NCBI RefSeq assembly: GCF_900110255.1
Contig: NZ_FODD01000022.1
Location: 1-64,000, forward strand
Source: Actinacidiphila rubida
Lineage (GTDB): Bacteria; Actinomycetota; Actinomycetes; Streptomycetales; Streptomycetaceae
Reading direction: 5' to 3'
DNA length: 64,000 bases
Both the position numbers and the translations under genes were made by a program. Positions 24,663 to 33,712 of this stretch are shown piece by piece (the first letter of the stretch is position 1; each line of letters begins with the position of its first letter). The notes beneath the pieces were generated by a model, which saw only the letters and a list, made by a program, of their open reading frames with translations, made no database searches and was not told the DNA's origin.

Positions 24663-26351
24663 ATGGCCACTACCAGCAGCAGCCCGCTGCCCCGCGAGGT
24701 CGCCGACGGCTACGTCGACGCACTCCTCGAACTCGACCCGCTCCTCGGCACCTACCTCGGCGCGCCCGGAAGTGCCCGCCGCCTGCCGGACTTCTCCCCG
24801 GCCGGCGCGGACGCGCTCGCCGCGCTGGCCCGCGCCACCCTCGACGGGCTCACCGAGGCCGAGGCACGGCCGGGGGCGCAGAGCGACGCCGAGCGACGCT
24901 GCGCCCGGCTGCTGCGCGAGCGCCTGACCGCGGAACTCGCCGTGCACGGCGCGCACGAGCACCTGCGCGCCGTCAGCAACATCCACTCCCCCGCGCACTC
25001 GGTCCGCGAGGCGTTCACGCTGATGCCCGGCGAGACCGCCGAGGACTTCGCCGACATCGCCGCGCGTCTGCACGCCGTCCCCGCCGCACTGGACGGCTAC
25101 CGCGCCTCCCTGGCCGAGGGCCTGTCCCGGAACCTGCCGGCCGGCCCGCGCCAGGTGGAGACCGTCATCGGCCAGCTGACCGAGTGGATCGGCGACGGCG
25201 AGAGCGGCAGCTGGTTCGCCGGGCTCGTCGCCGACGGCCCGCAGGAGCAGCGCGCCGAGCTGGACGCCGCGGCCGCCGAGGCCACCGCCGCGTTCGGCGC
25301 GCTGCGCGACTGGCTCCGGGACACCTACGCACCGGCCGTCGCGGGGGCGCCCGACACCGTGGGTCGCGAGCGTTACGCGCTGTGGACCCGGCTGTGGAAC
25401 GGCACCGACCTGGACATGGACGAGGCGTACGCGTACGGCTGGTCGGAGTTCCACCGCCTGTACGCCGAGATGGTCGCCGAGGCCGGGAAGATCCTGCCGG
25501 ACGCGACCCCGTGGGAGGTGCTCAGGCACCTGGACGGGCACGGCCAGGCGATCGAGGGTGTCGACGAGGTCCAGACCTGGCTGCAGGGCCTGATGGACGA
25601 GGCCATCGAGGCCCTGGACGGCACCCACTTCGAGCTGGCGGACCGCGTCAAGCGCGTGGAGTCCCGGATCGCCCCGCCCGGCGGCGCCGCGGCCCCGTAC
25701 TACACCGCGCCCTCCGAGGACTTCAGCCGCCCCGGGCGGACCTGGCTGCCCACGATGGGCAAGACCCGCTTCCCGCTCTTCGACCTGGTGTCCACCTGGT
25801 ACCACGAGGGCGTCCCGGGCCACCACCTGCAGCTCGCGCAGTGGGCGCACGTCGCGGAGAGCCTGTCCCGCTACCAGGCGACGGTCGGCATGGTCAGCGC
25901 GAACGCCGAGGGCTGGGCCCTGTACGCGGAGCGGCTGATGGACGAGCTGGGCTTCCTCACCGACCCCGAGCGCCGGCTGGGTTACCTGGACGCGCAGATG
26001 ATGCGCGCCAACCGCGTCATCGTCGACATCGGCATGCACCTCCAGCTGGAGATCCCGGCGGACTCCCCGTTCCACCCCGGCGAGCGCTGGACGCCGGAGC
26101 TGGGCCGAGAGTTCTTCGGCATGCACAGCGGCCGTCCGGCGGCCTTCGTCGACAGCGAGCTGATCCGCTACCTGGGCATGCCCGGCCAGGCGATCGGCTA
26201 CAAGCTGGGCGAGCGCGCCTGGCTGACCGGCCGGGCCGCGGCCCGCGCCGCCCGCGGCGACGCGTTCGACGCGAAGGCGTGGCACATGGCCGCGCTGTCG
26301 CTGGGCAGCCTCGGCCTGGACGACCTCGTCGCGGAGATCTCCGCGCTGTGA
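24663..26351 (+). CDS. DUF885 family protein (putative metallopeptidase)
   Basis: 562 aa. DUF885 proteins are predicted zinc carboxypeptidase-like enzymes. HEGVPGHHLQ (about residues 382-391) is the family's metal motif; NAEGWALYAERLMDELG carries the downstream acidic residue. No signal peptide is seen, so cytoplasmic. ATG 24663 is preferred over ATG 24654 because a CAGGAT hexamer ends 7 bp before it; either is possible. Substrate unknown. Confidence 0.88.
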   Translation: MATTSSSPLPREVADGYVDALLELDPLLGTYLGAPGSARRLPDFSPAGADALAALARATLDGLTEAEARPGAQSDAERRCARLLRERLTAELAVHGAHEHLRAVSNIHSPAHSVREAFTLMPGETAEDFADIAARLHAVPAALDGYRASLAEGLSRNLPAGPRQVETVIGQLTEWIGDGESGSWFAGLVADGPQEQRAELDAAAAEATAAFGALRDWLRDTYAPAVAGAPDTVGRERYALWTRLWNGTDLDMDEAYAYGWSEFHRLYAEMVAEAGKILPDATPWEVLRHLDGHGQAIEGVDEVQTWLQGLMDEAIEALDGTHFELADRVKRVESRIAPPGGAAAPYYTAPSEDFSRPGRTWLPTMGKTRFPLFDLVSTWYHEGVPGHHLQLAQWAHVAESLSRYQATVGMVSANAEGWALYAERLMDELGFLTDPERRLGYLDAQMMRANRVIVDIGMHLQLEIPADSPFHPGERWTPELGREFFGMHSGRPAAFVDSELIRYLGMPGQAIGYKLGERAWLTGRAAARAARGDAFDAKAWHMAALSLGSLGLDDLVAEISAL

Positions 26352-26512
26352 GGTGCGCGTGAGGCACCCGTGAGGCGCCCCTGAGGTGTCCTCGCGGCGC
26401 CCCTGCGGGTCCGGGCCGAATCCGCCCGGACCCGCAGGAACCGGCCGCGGCGGCCGACCGTTACCCTGCTGCCCCGGCCTCCGCCGGATCCCGCGACGAA
26501 AAGGCGGTACGC

Positions 26513-27037
26513 ATGACCCTGCACTCTTCCCACGACGGCGGACGGCTGGTGCTGACGCAGGGCCGGCTGACCCTGCGCGAGCAACTGCCGGACGACGCCG
26601 CCCAGTTGGCGGACGGCAAGCCCGCGTCGCTGGTGTGGATCGACGGGGTGCCGGGCGACGGGACGTCCCGCGCGGCCTCGATGACGGTGGCCGCGGCCAA
26701 GGCCGGCGTGTACCAGCCGGGTTGGGGCCTGTTCGCGGTCATACGCACGGAGGACGGCGTGGCCGTGGGCGGCACGGGCTTCCACGGCCCGCCGGACCAC
26801 GGTTCGGTGGAGATCGGCTACGACCTGTCGGAGTCCGCCCGCGGCGAGGGCTGGGCCACCGACGCCGCCCGCGCGCTGAGCGAGTGGGCGCTGGCGCAGC
26901 CCGAGGTGATGGTCGTGCTGGCCACCACCGAACCGGAGAACGTCGCGTCGCAGGCCGTCCTGGAACGCGTGGGCTTCACCCGTGTCGCCGACCGCGGCGA
27001 GCTGTGGGCGTACGAGCTGACGTCCCCGCCCGCGTAG
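26513..27037 (+). CDS. GNAT family N-acetyltransferase (RimJ/RimL-like)
   Basis: 174 aa. Acetyl-CoA site ESARGEGWATDAARALSEWA; conserved VEIGYDLSE before it and TEPENVASQAVLERVGF after it, typical of the RimJ/L subgroup acting on protein N-termini or small molecules. Stands alone, convergent with the rhodanese gene. Confidence 0.87.
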   Translation: MTLHSSHDGGRLVLTQGRLTLREQLPDDAAQLADGKPASLVWIDGVPGDGTSRAASMTVAAAKAGVYQPGWGLFAVIRTEDGVAVGGTGFHGPPDHGSVEIGYDLSESARGEGWATDAARALSEWALAQPEVMVVLATTEPENVASQAVLERVGFTRVADRGELWAYELTSPPA

Positions 27038-27050
27038 GGCCAATCCGTTC

Positions 27051-27090
27051 CCGGCCGGCTCGCGGAGGCGGGCAGCCTCCGGGCCGGCCC
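27051..27090. terminator. Hairpin between convergent GNAT and rhodanese genes
   Basis: CGGAGGC (27063-27069)/GCCTCCG (27075-27081) inner stem with a 5-nt loop, flanked by CCGGCC/GGCCGG outer arms. Suited to end transcription from both sides. Confidence 0.55.
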
Positions 27091-27098
27091 GCGGCGGG

Positions 27099-27665
27099 TC
27101 AGCAGCCGCAGTCGACGGCGCCGACCGCGCAGGTGGCGCCGTCGGGGGCCGCGGGCGCCGACGGCGCGGTCAGCGGGTCGGCGTCGCGCCGCGCTGGGCC
27201 TCCGGCGGTCGCGTAACCGAAGCCCTCACGGATCCAGTACTCCATGCCGCCGAGCATCTCCTTGACCTGGTATCCGTCGGTCGCGAGCGCGAACGCGGCG
27301 CGGGTGGCGCCGTTGCAGCCGGGGCCCCAGCAGTACACGACGACCGGCCGGGCGCGGTCGAGCAGCAGGTCCGCCCGCTCCGGGATGAGTGCGGTGGGCA
27401 GGTGGACCGCGCCGGGGATGTGCCCCTGGTCCCAGGAGGCGGTGCTCCGGGTGTCCACGAGCGTGAACCCCGGGTCGCCGCCCGCCGCCAGGGCCGCCGC
27501 GACGTCCGAGACGTCGGCGTGGAAGGCCAGACTCGCGGCGAAGTACGCGGCGGCGTCGGCGGGCGCGGCCGGCGGGACGCGCAGCACGGCGTTCGGGACG
27601 GCGGCCGGGCCGGTGTGCGGGGCGGAGAGCGCGAGGTGCGGCTGTGCAGCCGGGGCTGGTGTCAT
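27099..27665 (-). CDS. Rhodanese-like domain protein
   Basis: 188 aa with one rhodanese domain: VDTRSTASWDQGHIPGAVHLP (residues 70-90) and active-site loop YCWGPGCNGATRAA with catalytic C112. About 45 residues of Ala/Pro-rich sequence precede it, and the protein ends CAVGAVDCGC, a small cysteine cluster. It probably carries or transfers sulfane sulfur. ATG 27665. Divergent from an Lrp/AsnC regulator 94 bp away, its likely controller. Confidence 0.88.
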   Translation of the reverse strand: MTPAPAAQPHLALSAPHTGPAAVPNAVLRVPPAAPADAAAYFAASLAFHADVSDVAAALAAGGDPGFTLVDTRSTASWDQGHIPGAVHLPTALIPERADLLLDRARPVVVYCWGPGCNGATRAAFALATDGYQVKEMLGGMEYWIREGFGYATAGGPARRDADPLTAPSAPAAPDGATCAVGAVDCGC

Positions 27666-27759
27666 GACCGCAAATCTACGACCGCCGGAGACGCCTCTGA
27701 AGTGCTGATCCACGGCCTCCCGCTTGCCCGGCCGGGGAATCCCCTGCTATCCATCGGCG

Positions 27760-28206
27760 ATGACCACGATTTCCCTCGACGCGACCGACTGGCGCCTCCT
27801 GGAGGCGCTGCAGCGCGACGGACGGGCCAGCTACGCCGAGCTGGCCCGTGCCGTCTCGATGTCTGCGAGCGCGGTGACCGAGCGCGTGCGGCGGCTGGAG
27901 GAGGCGGGCGTGATCACCGGGTACGCGGCCGTCATCGACCACGAGCGGATCGGGCTGCCCGTGCTGGCCCTGGTCCGGCTGCGCTACCCCCACGGCAACT
28001 ACAAGCCGTTCCACGACCTGCTGGCGTCGACGCCGGAGGTCCTGGAGGCGCACCACGTCACCGGCGACGACTGCTTCGTGCTGAAGGTGGCGGCGCGCTC
28101 GATGCGGCACCTGGAGGAGGTCACCGGCCGCATCGCGGGCCTGGGGTCGGTCACCACGAGCGTGGTGTACTCCTCGCCGCTGGAGCGGCGGCCGCTGGTG
28201 CTGTGA
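27760..28206 (+). CDS. Lrp/AsnC family transcriptional regulator
   Basis: 148 aa. HTH LDATDWRLLEALQRDGRASY then SMSASAVTERVRRLEEAG; ligand domain VTGDDCFVLKVAARSM with the family Gly-Asp. ATG 27760 is preceded by TATCCA and six bases, so possibly leaderless. Divergent from the rhodanese gene, which it may control in response to an amino acid such as cysteine (inference). Confidence 0.92.
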   Translation: MTTISLDATDWRLLEALQRDGRASYAELARAVSMSASAVTERVRRLEEAGVITGYAAVIDHERIGLPVLALVRLRYPHGNYKPFHDLLASTPEVLEAHHVTGDDCFVLKVAARSMRHLEEVTGRIAGLGSVTTSVVYSSPLERRPLVL

Positions 28207-28258
28207 ACGGCTGCCGCCCACAGCACCGGCGGACACCCGTGCGCCGCGCGGACGGCCC

Positions 28259-29941
28259 TCAGCTCGTGGGGAGTTCGACGCCCTGCGGATGGTGGAAGAC
28301 GTTCCGCGGGTCGTACGTCTTCTTGACCCGCTGCAGCTTCGCGTAGTTGTCCTTGTAGTACAGCGCCGACCACGGCACGTCGGAGGTGTTGTACACCGGG
28401 TCGCTCAGGTCGATGTCGCAGTAGTTGACGTACGCGCCGTCGGTCACGGCGTCGGGCACCGGGACGCCGCCGGTCGCGGAGTAGACGCTCCGGTAGAACT
28501 CGCGGATCCAGCCGAGCGAGGCGGCCTCGTCCGCCGGGTCCGTCCACCAGATCGACCAGGCGGCCTTGTACGCGGCGCCGCGGTGGGGCCAGGCGGTGGC
28601 GTCGGCGGCGAGCGCGTTGACCCGGCCGCCCAGCGAGCTGAGCTGCACGTTGGCGGTGGTGTTGCTGAAGTCGTCGCGGGTCAGCTGCGCGTAGAACGCG
28701 TCGACGTGCTCGGCGGGCAGCGCGGTCCGGTAGTACGCGGACTTGTTGTCGCTCTTCAGACTCGGGTCGTTGAGCGTCGGGTTGGTGGTGCTGGCGTACC
28801 GCGCGGCCTGGAACCAGGGCATCCTGCGCGGGGCGGCGAGGTCGGGCAGCGCCGCCATCTCGCCCATGTGCGCCGTCATCGCCTCGTGCGCGACGTCCAC
28901 TCCGTCGGTCACGTAGGCCACGAAGTCGTCGAGCACCTTCTCCGCGTCCGGGACCGTGGCGTCCATCTGGGCCACCAGGCCGATGTAGCCGCTGGACTTG
29001 TGGTTCAGCCACAGGGCGCTGAACAGGTGGTCGTTGACGCTGCCGGGCGCGAGGTTGTCGGCGTGCCAGGCGCCCCAGTTGGTGACGATGCGGGAGAACT
29101 GGTCCTTGGTCAGGGAGGCCCACGGCCACTGCACGGCGAGCAGCAGCACCTCGGCCGGGGGCTGCGGCAGCAGCTCGGCCGGGTCCGTGCCGACGGCGCC
29201 CGGGCTGCGGAACCAGAAGCGGGTGATGACACCGAAGTTGCCGCCGCCACCGCCGGTGTGGGCCCACCACAGGTCGCGGTGGGGGTCGTTCGGCTCGCGG
29301 GTGGCCTGGATGACCTTCGCCGTGCCGCCCGCGGTCACGCAGACCACCTCGACGGCGTACACGTGGTCGATGACCAGGCCGAACTGGCGGCAGAGCAGCC
29401 CCCATCCGCCGCCGCTCACGTGCCCGCCGACACCGACCTGGAAGCAGATGCCCGCCGGAATGGTCACGCCCCACGACCGGTACAGGCGCTCGTACACGTT
29501 GAGCAGCTGCGAACCGGCCTCGACGCACACGGCGTTCTTCGCGGCGTCGTAGGAGACCTGGTCCATCTTGCTCATGTCGAGGATGACGTCGACGTCGGAG
29601 TTGTAGACCCAGTCCTCGTGACAGTGGCCGCCGCTGCGCACCGTGAGGCGCTTGCCCGCGTTCACCGCGCTCTGGACGACCGACTGGACCTGCGCGGTCG
29701 TGTCGGCCAGGCACACCCGCTCGGGCGATCCGACCCAGCGCTGGTTGTAACCCCGCACCATGTCCGGGTAGCGCTTGTCGTCCGGCGTCACCGTCGAGAT
29801 CGGCTCCGCGGTGGTCGCCGTGTCGGCGGCGGCCGCGTCCGGCAGGGCGAGCCCGGTACCGGTCAGGAGCGCCGCCCCTCCGGCGACCGCGCCCCCGGCG
29901 AGGAACTTCCGCCTGCCGATGCCTTCAGTGTCTCGTGCCAT
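28259..29941 (-). CDS. Tat-exported FAD-linked oxidase, BBE type
   Basis: 560 aa. The N-terminus has a twin-arginine signal, RRKFLAGGAVAGGAALLTG, so it is exported folded. FAD-binding PCMH domain: VRSGGHCHEDWV with the His that binds FAD, and ICFQVGVGGHVSGGGWG, whose Cys could give a second covalent link as in berberine-bridge-like oxidases. The C-terminal BBE segment YKDNYAKLQRVKKTYDPRNV is complete. Such enzymes oxidise sugars or alkaloid-like compounds to give H2O2. ATG 29941. Monocistronic. Confidence 0.92.
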   Translation of the reverse strand: MARDTEGIGRRKFLAGGAVAGGAALLTGTGLALPDAAAADTATTAEPISTVTPDDKRYPDMVRGYNQRWVGSPERVCLADTTAQVQSVVQSAVNAGKRLTVRSGGHCHEDWVYNSDVDVILDMSKMDQVSYDAAKNAVCVEAGSQLLNVYERLYRSWGVTIPAGICFQVGVGGHVSGGGWGLLCRQFGLVIDHVYAVEVVCVTAGGTAKVIQATREPNDPHRDLWWAHTGGGGGNFGVITRFWFRSPGAVGTDPAELLPQPPAEVLLLAVQWPWASLTKDQFSRIVTNWGAWHADNLAPGSVNDHLFSALWLNHKSSGYIGLVAQMDATVPDAEKVLDDFVAYVTDGVDVAHEAMTAHMGEMAALPDLAAPRRMPWFQAARYASTTNPTLNDPSLKSDNKSAYYRTALPAEHVDAFYAQLTRDDFSNTTANVQLSSLGGRVNALAADATAWPHRGAAYKAAWSIWWTDPADEAASLGWIREFYRSVYSATGGVPVPDAVTDGAYVNYCDIDLSDPVYNTSDVPWSALYYKDNYAKLQRVKKTYDPRNVFHHPQGVELPTS

Positions 29942-30087
29942 CGTCCCAACCCCCTCGTGCTGACGAGCCCACGGCGGAAGCGCCGAAGTCCTCGGGAATC
30001 ATGGCCCGGAGGGTGCCAGGGCCGGTTAGGAGGACGCTCCGGCTCCGCTCGAGGAACGGTGGATTCCAGCCGGTCGCCCGCCGTCCC

Positions 30088-30144
30088 GCGACGCGCGCGG
30101 GCCGCACGGCTGCGCGAGCGCGCGACGCGCGCGGGCCACACGGC
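30088..30144. repeat. 23-bp direct repeat pair
   Basis: GCGACGCGCGCGGGCC followed by (G/A)CACGGC occurs at 30088-30110 and 30122-30144 with one mismatch, period 34 bp. Confidence 0.7.
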
Positions 30145-30182
30145 CCTCGGCGCCGAAGCGCTCCACGGCGCGGAGCTCCGAG

Positions 30183-30230
30183 CGCTCGGCGCACGGCACC
30201 CACGGGTTCAGGCCGCTCAGCGCACGGCAC
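30183..30230. repeat. 17-bp direct repeat pair
   Basis: CGCTC(G/A)GCGCACGGCAC occurs at 30183-30199 and 30214-30230, period 31 bp, one mismatch. Adjacent to the 23-bp pair with a similar period. Confidence 0.65.
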
Positions 30231-30289
30231 GAGTGCTCACCGCTCAGCCCGCGCCACACTCCACGCGCAGGCCGCAGGCCCCTGGCCGC

Positions 30290-33200
30290 TCAGCGTGCGG
30301 CGCGCTCGCGGGGCGTGGTGCGCAGCCGGATCGTCGAGCCGTCCCGGCCCTTGTCGACGCGGAGTTGGACGGGGACGCGGTGCCGCAGGTCGGCGACGTG
30401 GCTGACGATACCGACGGCGCGGTCGCGTTCGCGCAGCCCGTCCAGGACGTCCAGCACCTCGTCGAGGGTCTGGTCGTCGAGGCTGCCGAAGCCCTCGTCG
30501 ATGAAGAGGGTGTCCAGCCGGGTGCCGCCGGACTCGTCCGTCACCACGTCGGCCAGGCCGAGCGCGAGGGCCAGCGAGGCGAAGAACGTCTCGCCGCCGG
30601 AGAGGGTCGAGGTGTCGCGCTCGGTGCCGGTCCACGCGTCCACGACGACCAGGCCGAGGCCGGAGCGGGCACGGCCGCCGCCGCGGGCGTCGGAGTGCGC
30701 GAGGGTGTAGCGGCCCGCGGACATGCGCTGGAGCCGCACCCCGGCCGCCGCGGCGACCTGTTCGAGGCGGGCGGCCAGCACGTACGTCTCCAGGCCCATC
30801 CGGTAGCGGTTGTCCGCCGAGGTGCCGGCGGCCAGCTCGGCCAGCCGCCGGACGCGCTCGAACGCGGCGCGGGCCGGGGCCAGTTCGCGGATGCGGGACG
30901 CCGCCGCCGTGCTCAGCCGGTCCAGTTCGGCGCAGCGGCTCCGCGCGGCGGACGAGACCGCCGCCGCGTGCTGCAGCCGGCGGTTCGCCGCGTCCAGGGC
31001 GGCCTGGGCGGCGCCTGGGTCGGCCGGGGGGCGGGCGGCGGCCGCCGCGGGCTCGGGCGCGGCGAGTTCGGCGTCGAGCGCGGCCTCTTCCTTCGCCCAT
31101 GCCTCGGTCTGCCGCTCCGCGTCCCAGAGCCGGGGCGGCGGCAGCAGCGCCGCGGCCGCCTCGCCGGGCGTCGCGAATCCCGCGCGGGCGGCGGCCTCGG
31201 CCAGCGACGTGCCGGCCTCGGCGAGCCGGGCTTCCGCGTCGCCGCGTTCCCTGACCGCCCGCTCGGCACGTTCCAGCAGGGAGACGCGGTCGGACAGCGC
31301 GGCACGGCGGGCGGCCACCGTGGGGTACCCGGCGCGGGCCTCGGCGAGATGGCGGCTCAACCGCTCGTGCTGCTCGTCGAGTTCCTCCCGCCGGGAGGTG
31401 CGGGCGGCGCTGCGGCTCACGGCTTCCTGCTGCCGTGCGGCCCGCTCGTCGTGCTCGGCCTCGGCCCGGGCGAGCGCGGCCCGGGCCACCGGGGCGTCAG
31501 CGGCCAGCGCACCCGCAGCGGCGTGGTCAGCCGCGGACTCCTTGTGCACGGCGACGAGTTCGGGGAGCGGCAGGTCGCCGGCCGCGGTCGCGGCCGCCTC
31601 GCGGGCGGCCGCCAACCGCCCGGCGGCGTCGCGCGCCTGGTCGTAACGGGCGCTGTCCGCCTGGAAGTCCGCGTACGCCGCGTCCTCGTCGGCCCGGCTG
31701 ACCTGCTGGGCGGCGGGCTGCGCGGGGTCGGGGTGGTGCTCCGCGCCGCACACCCGGCAGGGCGCGCCGTCGACCAGGCCGGCCGCCAGCTCGGCGGCGA
31801 TGCCGCTGATGCGGGCCTCCCTCAGGTCCTGCCACCTCTCGCGCGAGGTGGCGGCGCGGTCGCGGGCGTCGCGCGCGTCCTCGTCCGCGGCGGCCATCTG
31901 GCGGGTGTGACGGTCGCGTTCGGCGGCGGCGTCGACGCGCCGCTTGGCGGCCTCCACCTCGGCGGCCAGCGTGGCGGCGCGGGCCGCGCCCTCCATGGCG
32001 GCGTCGACCCGGGTCTGCAGCGCGGCCCTGCGCGGCGGCCATTGGTCGAGCCACTCGCGGGCCTCGCGGACGAGGTCGTCGTCCGCGGCCTCCTCGCGCT
32101 CCAGGCGGTCCCGCCGCCCGGCGATCTCGGCCAGGCGCGCCTCCCCCTCGACGGCCGCGCCCAACTCCCCCACGACGCCGCGCAGTTCGCGCGCCTGCCC
32201 GCCGTACGTCTCGGGGTCCGCGAACCGGTCCCGCGCGCCGTCCGCTTCGCCGCGGCCGGACGCGGCCGCACCGTTCGCGCCCTCCTGCGACGCGCCATCG
32301 GGACGGCCCGAGGCGACGTCCCGCCCGTCGCCGCGGAAGGCCGGGCGCTCGGTGCGGGACTTCCCGGCAGGCGTGTCCGCGCCCCGCGCCGCAGGGCGCG
32401 TGCCGGAGGGTGCACCCGCGGACGGATCCTGCACTGCCCCGCCGCTCCGGGCCCGGTCCTGCGCCGGCCCGGACAGCGCCTCCGCCCCGCGGTGCGGTGC
32501 GGCGTGCGCGGCCGGTTCCTCGCCCACCCGGAGCGACGTGCGGGCGTGCGGCAGCGCGGAGGCGGCGCGGGCCGCCCGGCCGGCGTCCGGGTCGGGCGCG
32601 GTTCGGGCCGCGGGCAGGGCGGGGGCCAACGGGTCGACGGAGGAGGCCAGTTCGGCGAGTACGTCGGCTTCGAGGGCGGCGGCCTCGCGCTGCTGGGTGG
32701 CGGCCTTGTCACGGAGGGCCAGCGCGGGTTCGACCGTGGCGGCACGGTGGGCGCGGGCCAGGGCGGCCCGGGCGTGGTCGCGGGCCGGGCGCTGTCCGGC
32801 CAGGACGGCCGCGCGGTCGGCCGCTTCCCGGTGGCGGCGCTGGAGGGCATGCAGGTCGCGGGCCTCGGTGTGGGCCGCGGCGGCCAGGGCGTGCGCGGCC
32901 TCGGCGTGGGCCGCCGCGGACGCCGCGATCGTCACCCGCTCGCGCGCGTCGCAGCGCAGTCGGGCGGCCCACTCCAGCAGGGCCGCCGGGGTGTCGAAGG
33001 TGCCGTCGTCCGTGGTGCCGTCGTCCGTGGTGCCGCCGTCCGCGCCGTGCCCGGCCGCTTGGCGCAGGGCGGCACCGAGCTGGCGCAACTCCTCGTCACT
33101 GCGGGTGAGTTGCTGGCCGGTCTCCTGCCGGCGGTCTCGCAGCCACGACTCGACGGAGGTGAAGCGGCGGGTGTCGAAGAGGCGTCCGAGCAGCGCGCCG

Positions 33201-33712
33201 CGCTCGGCGGCGCCGGCGCGCAGGAACGTCGCGAACTCGCCCTGGGGCAGCAGCACCACCTGGCAGAACTGCTCGCAGCTCATGCCGAGCAGCTGCTTGA
33301 TCTCCTCGCCGGTCTCCTGGTGCGAGGTGGAGAGCCCCCGCCACTGACCGCCGTCCAGCTCGCGCAGCAGCGTGACGGGCTTGTCCATGGTGGTGCCGCT
33401 ACCGCGCTTCTTGGCGCGCGGTTGCTCGGGGCGGCGGGTGATCTCCAGCCGCCGCCCGCTCACGGTGAGTTCGAGCACCACCTCGGTGGGCGTGCCCGGA
33501 GCGGCGTGGTCGCTGCGCAGCCGGTTGGCCGGACGGGCGCCCGGAACCTGGCCGTAGAGGGCGAAGCACACGGCGTCGAGCACGGAGGTCTTGCCGGCGC
33601 CGGTGGGGCCGTGCAGCAGGAACAGGCCCGCCGCGGACAGCTCGTCGAAGTCGACGTTCTGGGTCCCGGCGAACGGGCCGAAGGCGCTGATCTCCAGGCG
33701 GTGCAACCGCAT
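30290..33712 (-). CDS. sbcC: Exonuclease subunit SbcC (Rad50-like SMC ATPase)
   Basis: 1140 aa. With SbcD it forms the Mre11-Rad50-type nuclease that opens hairpins and trims DNA ends. N-terminal Walker A HGPTGAGKTS (residues about 34-43), Q-loop VVLLPQGEFATFLRAG, long coiled-coil arms, zinc hook CRVC near residue 650, then C-terminal signature TLSGGETFFASLALAL and Walker B DTLFIDEGFGSLD. About residues 394-499, in the first arm, are replaced by a Gly/Ala/Ser/Arg-rich disordered stretch, unusual for SbcC. ATG 33712 shares one base with the sbcD stop. Confidence 0.95.
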   Translation of the reverse strand: MRLHRLEISAFGPFAGTQNVDFDELSAAGLFLLHGPTGAGKTSVLDAVCFALYGQVPGARPANRLRSDHAAPGTPTEVVLELTVSGRRLEITRRPEQPRAKKRGSGTTMDKPVTLLRELDGGQWRGLSTSHQETGEEIKQLLGMSCEQFCQVVLLPQGEFATFLRAGAAERGALLGRLFDTRRFTSVESWLRDRRQETGQQLTRSDEELRQLGAALRQAAGHGADGGTTDDGTTDDGTFDTPAALLEWAARLRCDARERVTIAASAAAHAEAAHALAAAAHTEARDLHALQRRHREAADRAAVLAGQRPARDHARAALARAHRAATVEPALALRDKAATQQREAAALEADVLAELASSVDPLAPALPAARTAPDPDAGRAARAASALPHARTSLRVGEEPAAHAAPHRGAEALSGPAQDRARSGGAVQDPSAGAPSGTRPAARGADTPAGKSRTERPAFRGDGRDVASGRPDGASQEGANGAAASGRGEADGARDRFADPETYGGQARELRGVVGELGAAVEGEARLAEIAGRRDRLEREEAADDDLVREAREWLDQWPPRRAALQTRVDAAMEGAARAATLAAEVEAAKRRVDAAAERDRHTRQMAAADEDARDARDRAATSRERWQDLREARISGIAAELAAGLVDGAPCRVCGAEHHPDPAQPAAQQVSRADEDAAYADFQADSARYDQARDAAGRLAAAREAAATAAGDLPLPELVAVHKESAADHAAAGALAADAPVARAALARAEAEHDERAARQQEAVSRSAARTSRREELDEQHERLSRHLAEARAGYPTVAARRAALSDRVSLLERAERAVRERGDAEARLAEAGTSLAEAAARAGFATPGEAAAALLPPPRLWDAERQTEAWAKEEAALDAELAAPEPAAAAARPPADPGAAQAALDAANRRLQHAAAVSSAARSRCAELDRLSTAAASRIRELAPARAAFERVRRLAELAAGTSADNRYRMGLETYVLAARLEQVAAAAGVRLQRMSAGRYTLAHSDARGGGRARSGLGLVVVDAWTGTERDTSTLSGGETFFASLALALGLADVVTDESGGTRLDTLFIDEGFGSLDDQTLDEVLDVLDGLRERDRAVGIVSHVADLRHRVPVQLRVDKGRDGSTIRLRTTPRERAAR
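33005..33034. repeat. 15-bp tandem repeat inside sbcC
   Basis: Two exact copies of GTCGTCCGTGGTGCC plus a degenerate third, encoding repeated TTDDG in the coiled-coil arm. Confidence 0.6.

Larger units (their letters stand above)
29942..30289. other. Repeat-rich intergenic region
   Basis: 348 bp with no convincing gene. It carries two pairs of direct repeats (listed separately) and several CGCTCAG/CGCTCGG words. The left part is the promoter region of the flavin oxidase gene; the right part lies just past the sbcC stop. Confidence 0.5.

Noticed and set aside
24042-26285. Upstream extension of the PLP-enzyme frame across the Lrp and DUF885 genes
   Set aside because: Family homology begins at ATG 24041; the rest is antisense to two real genes.
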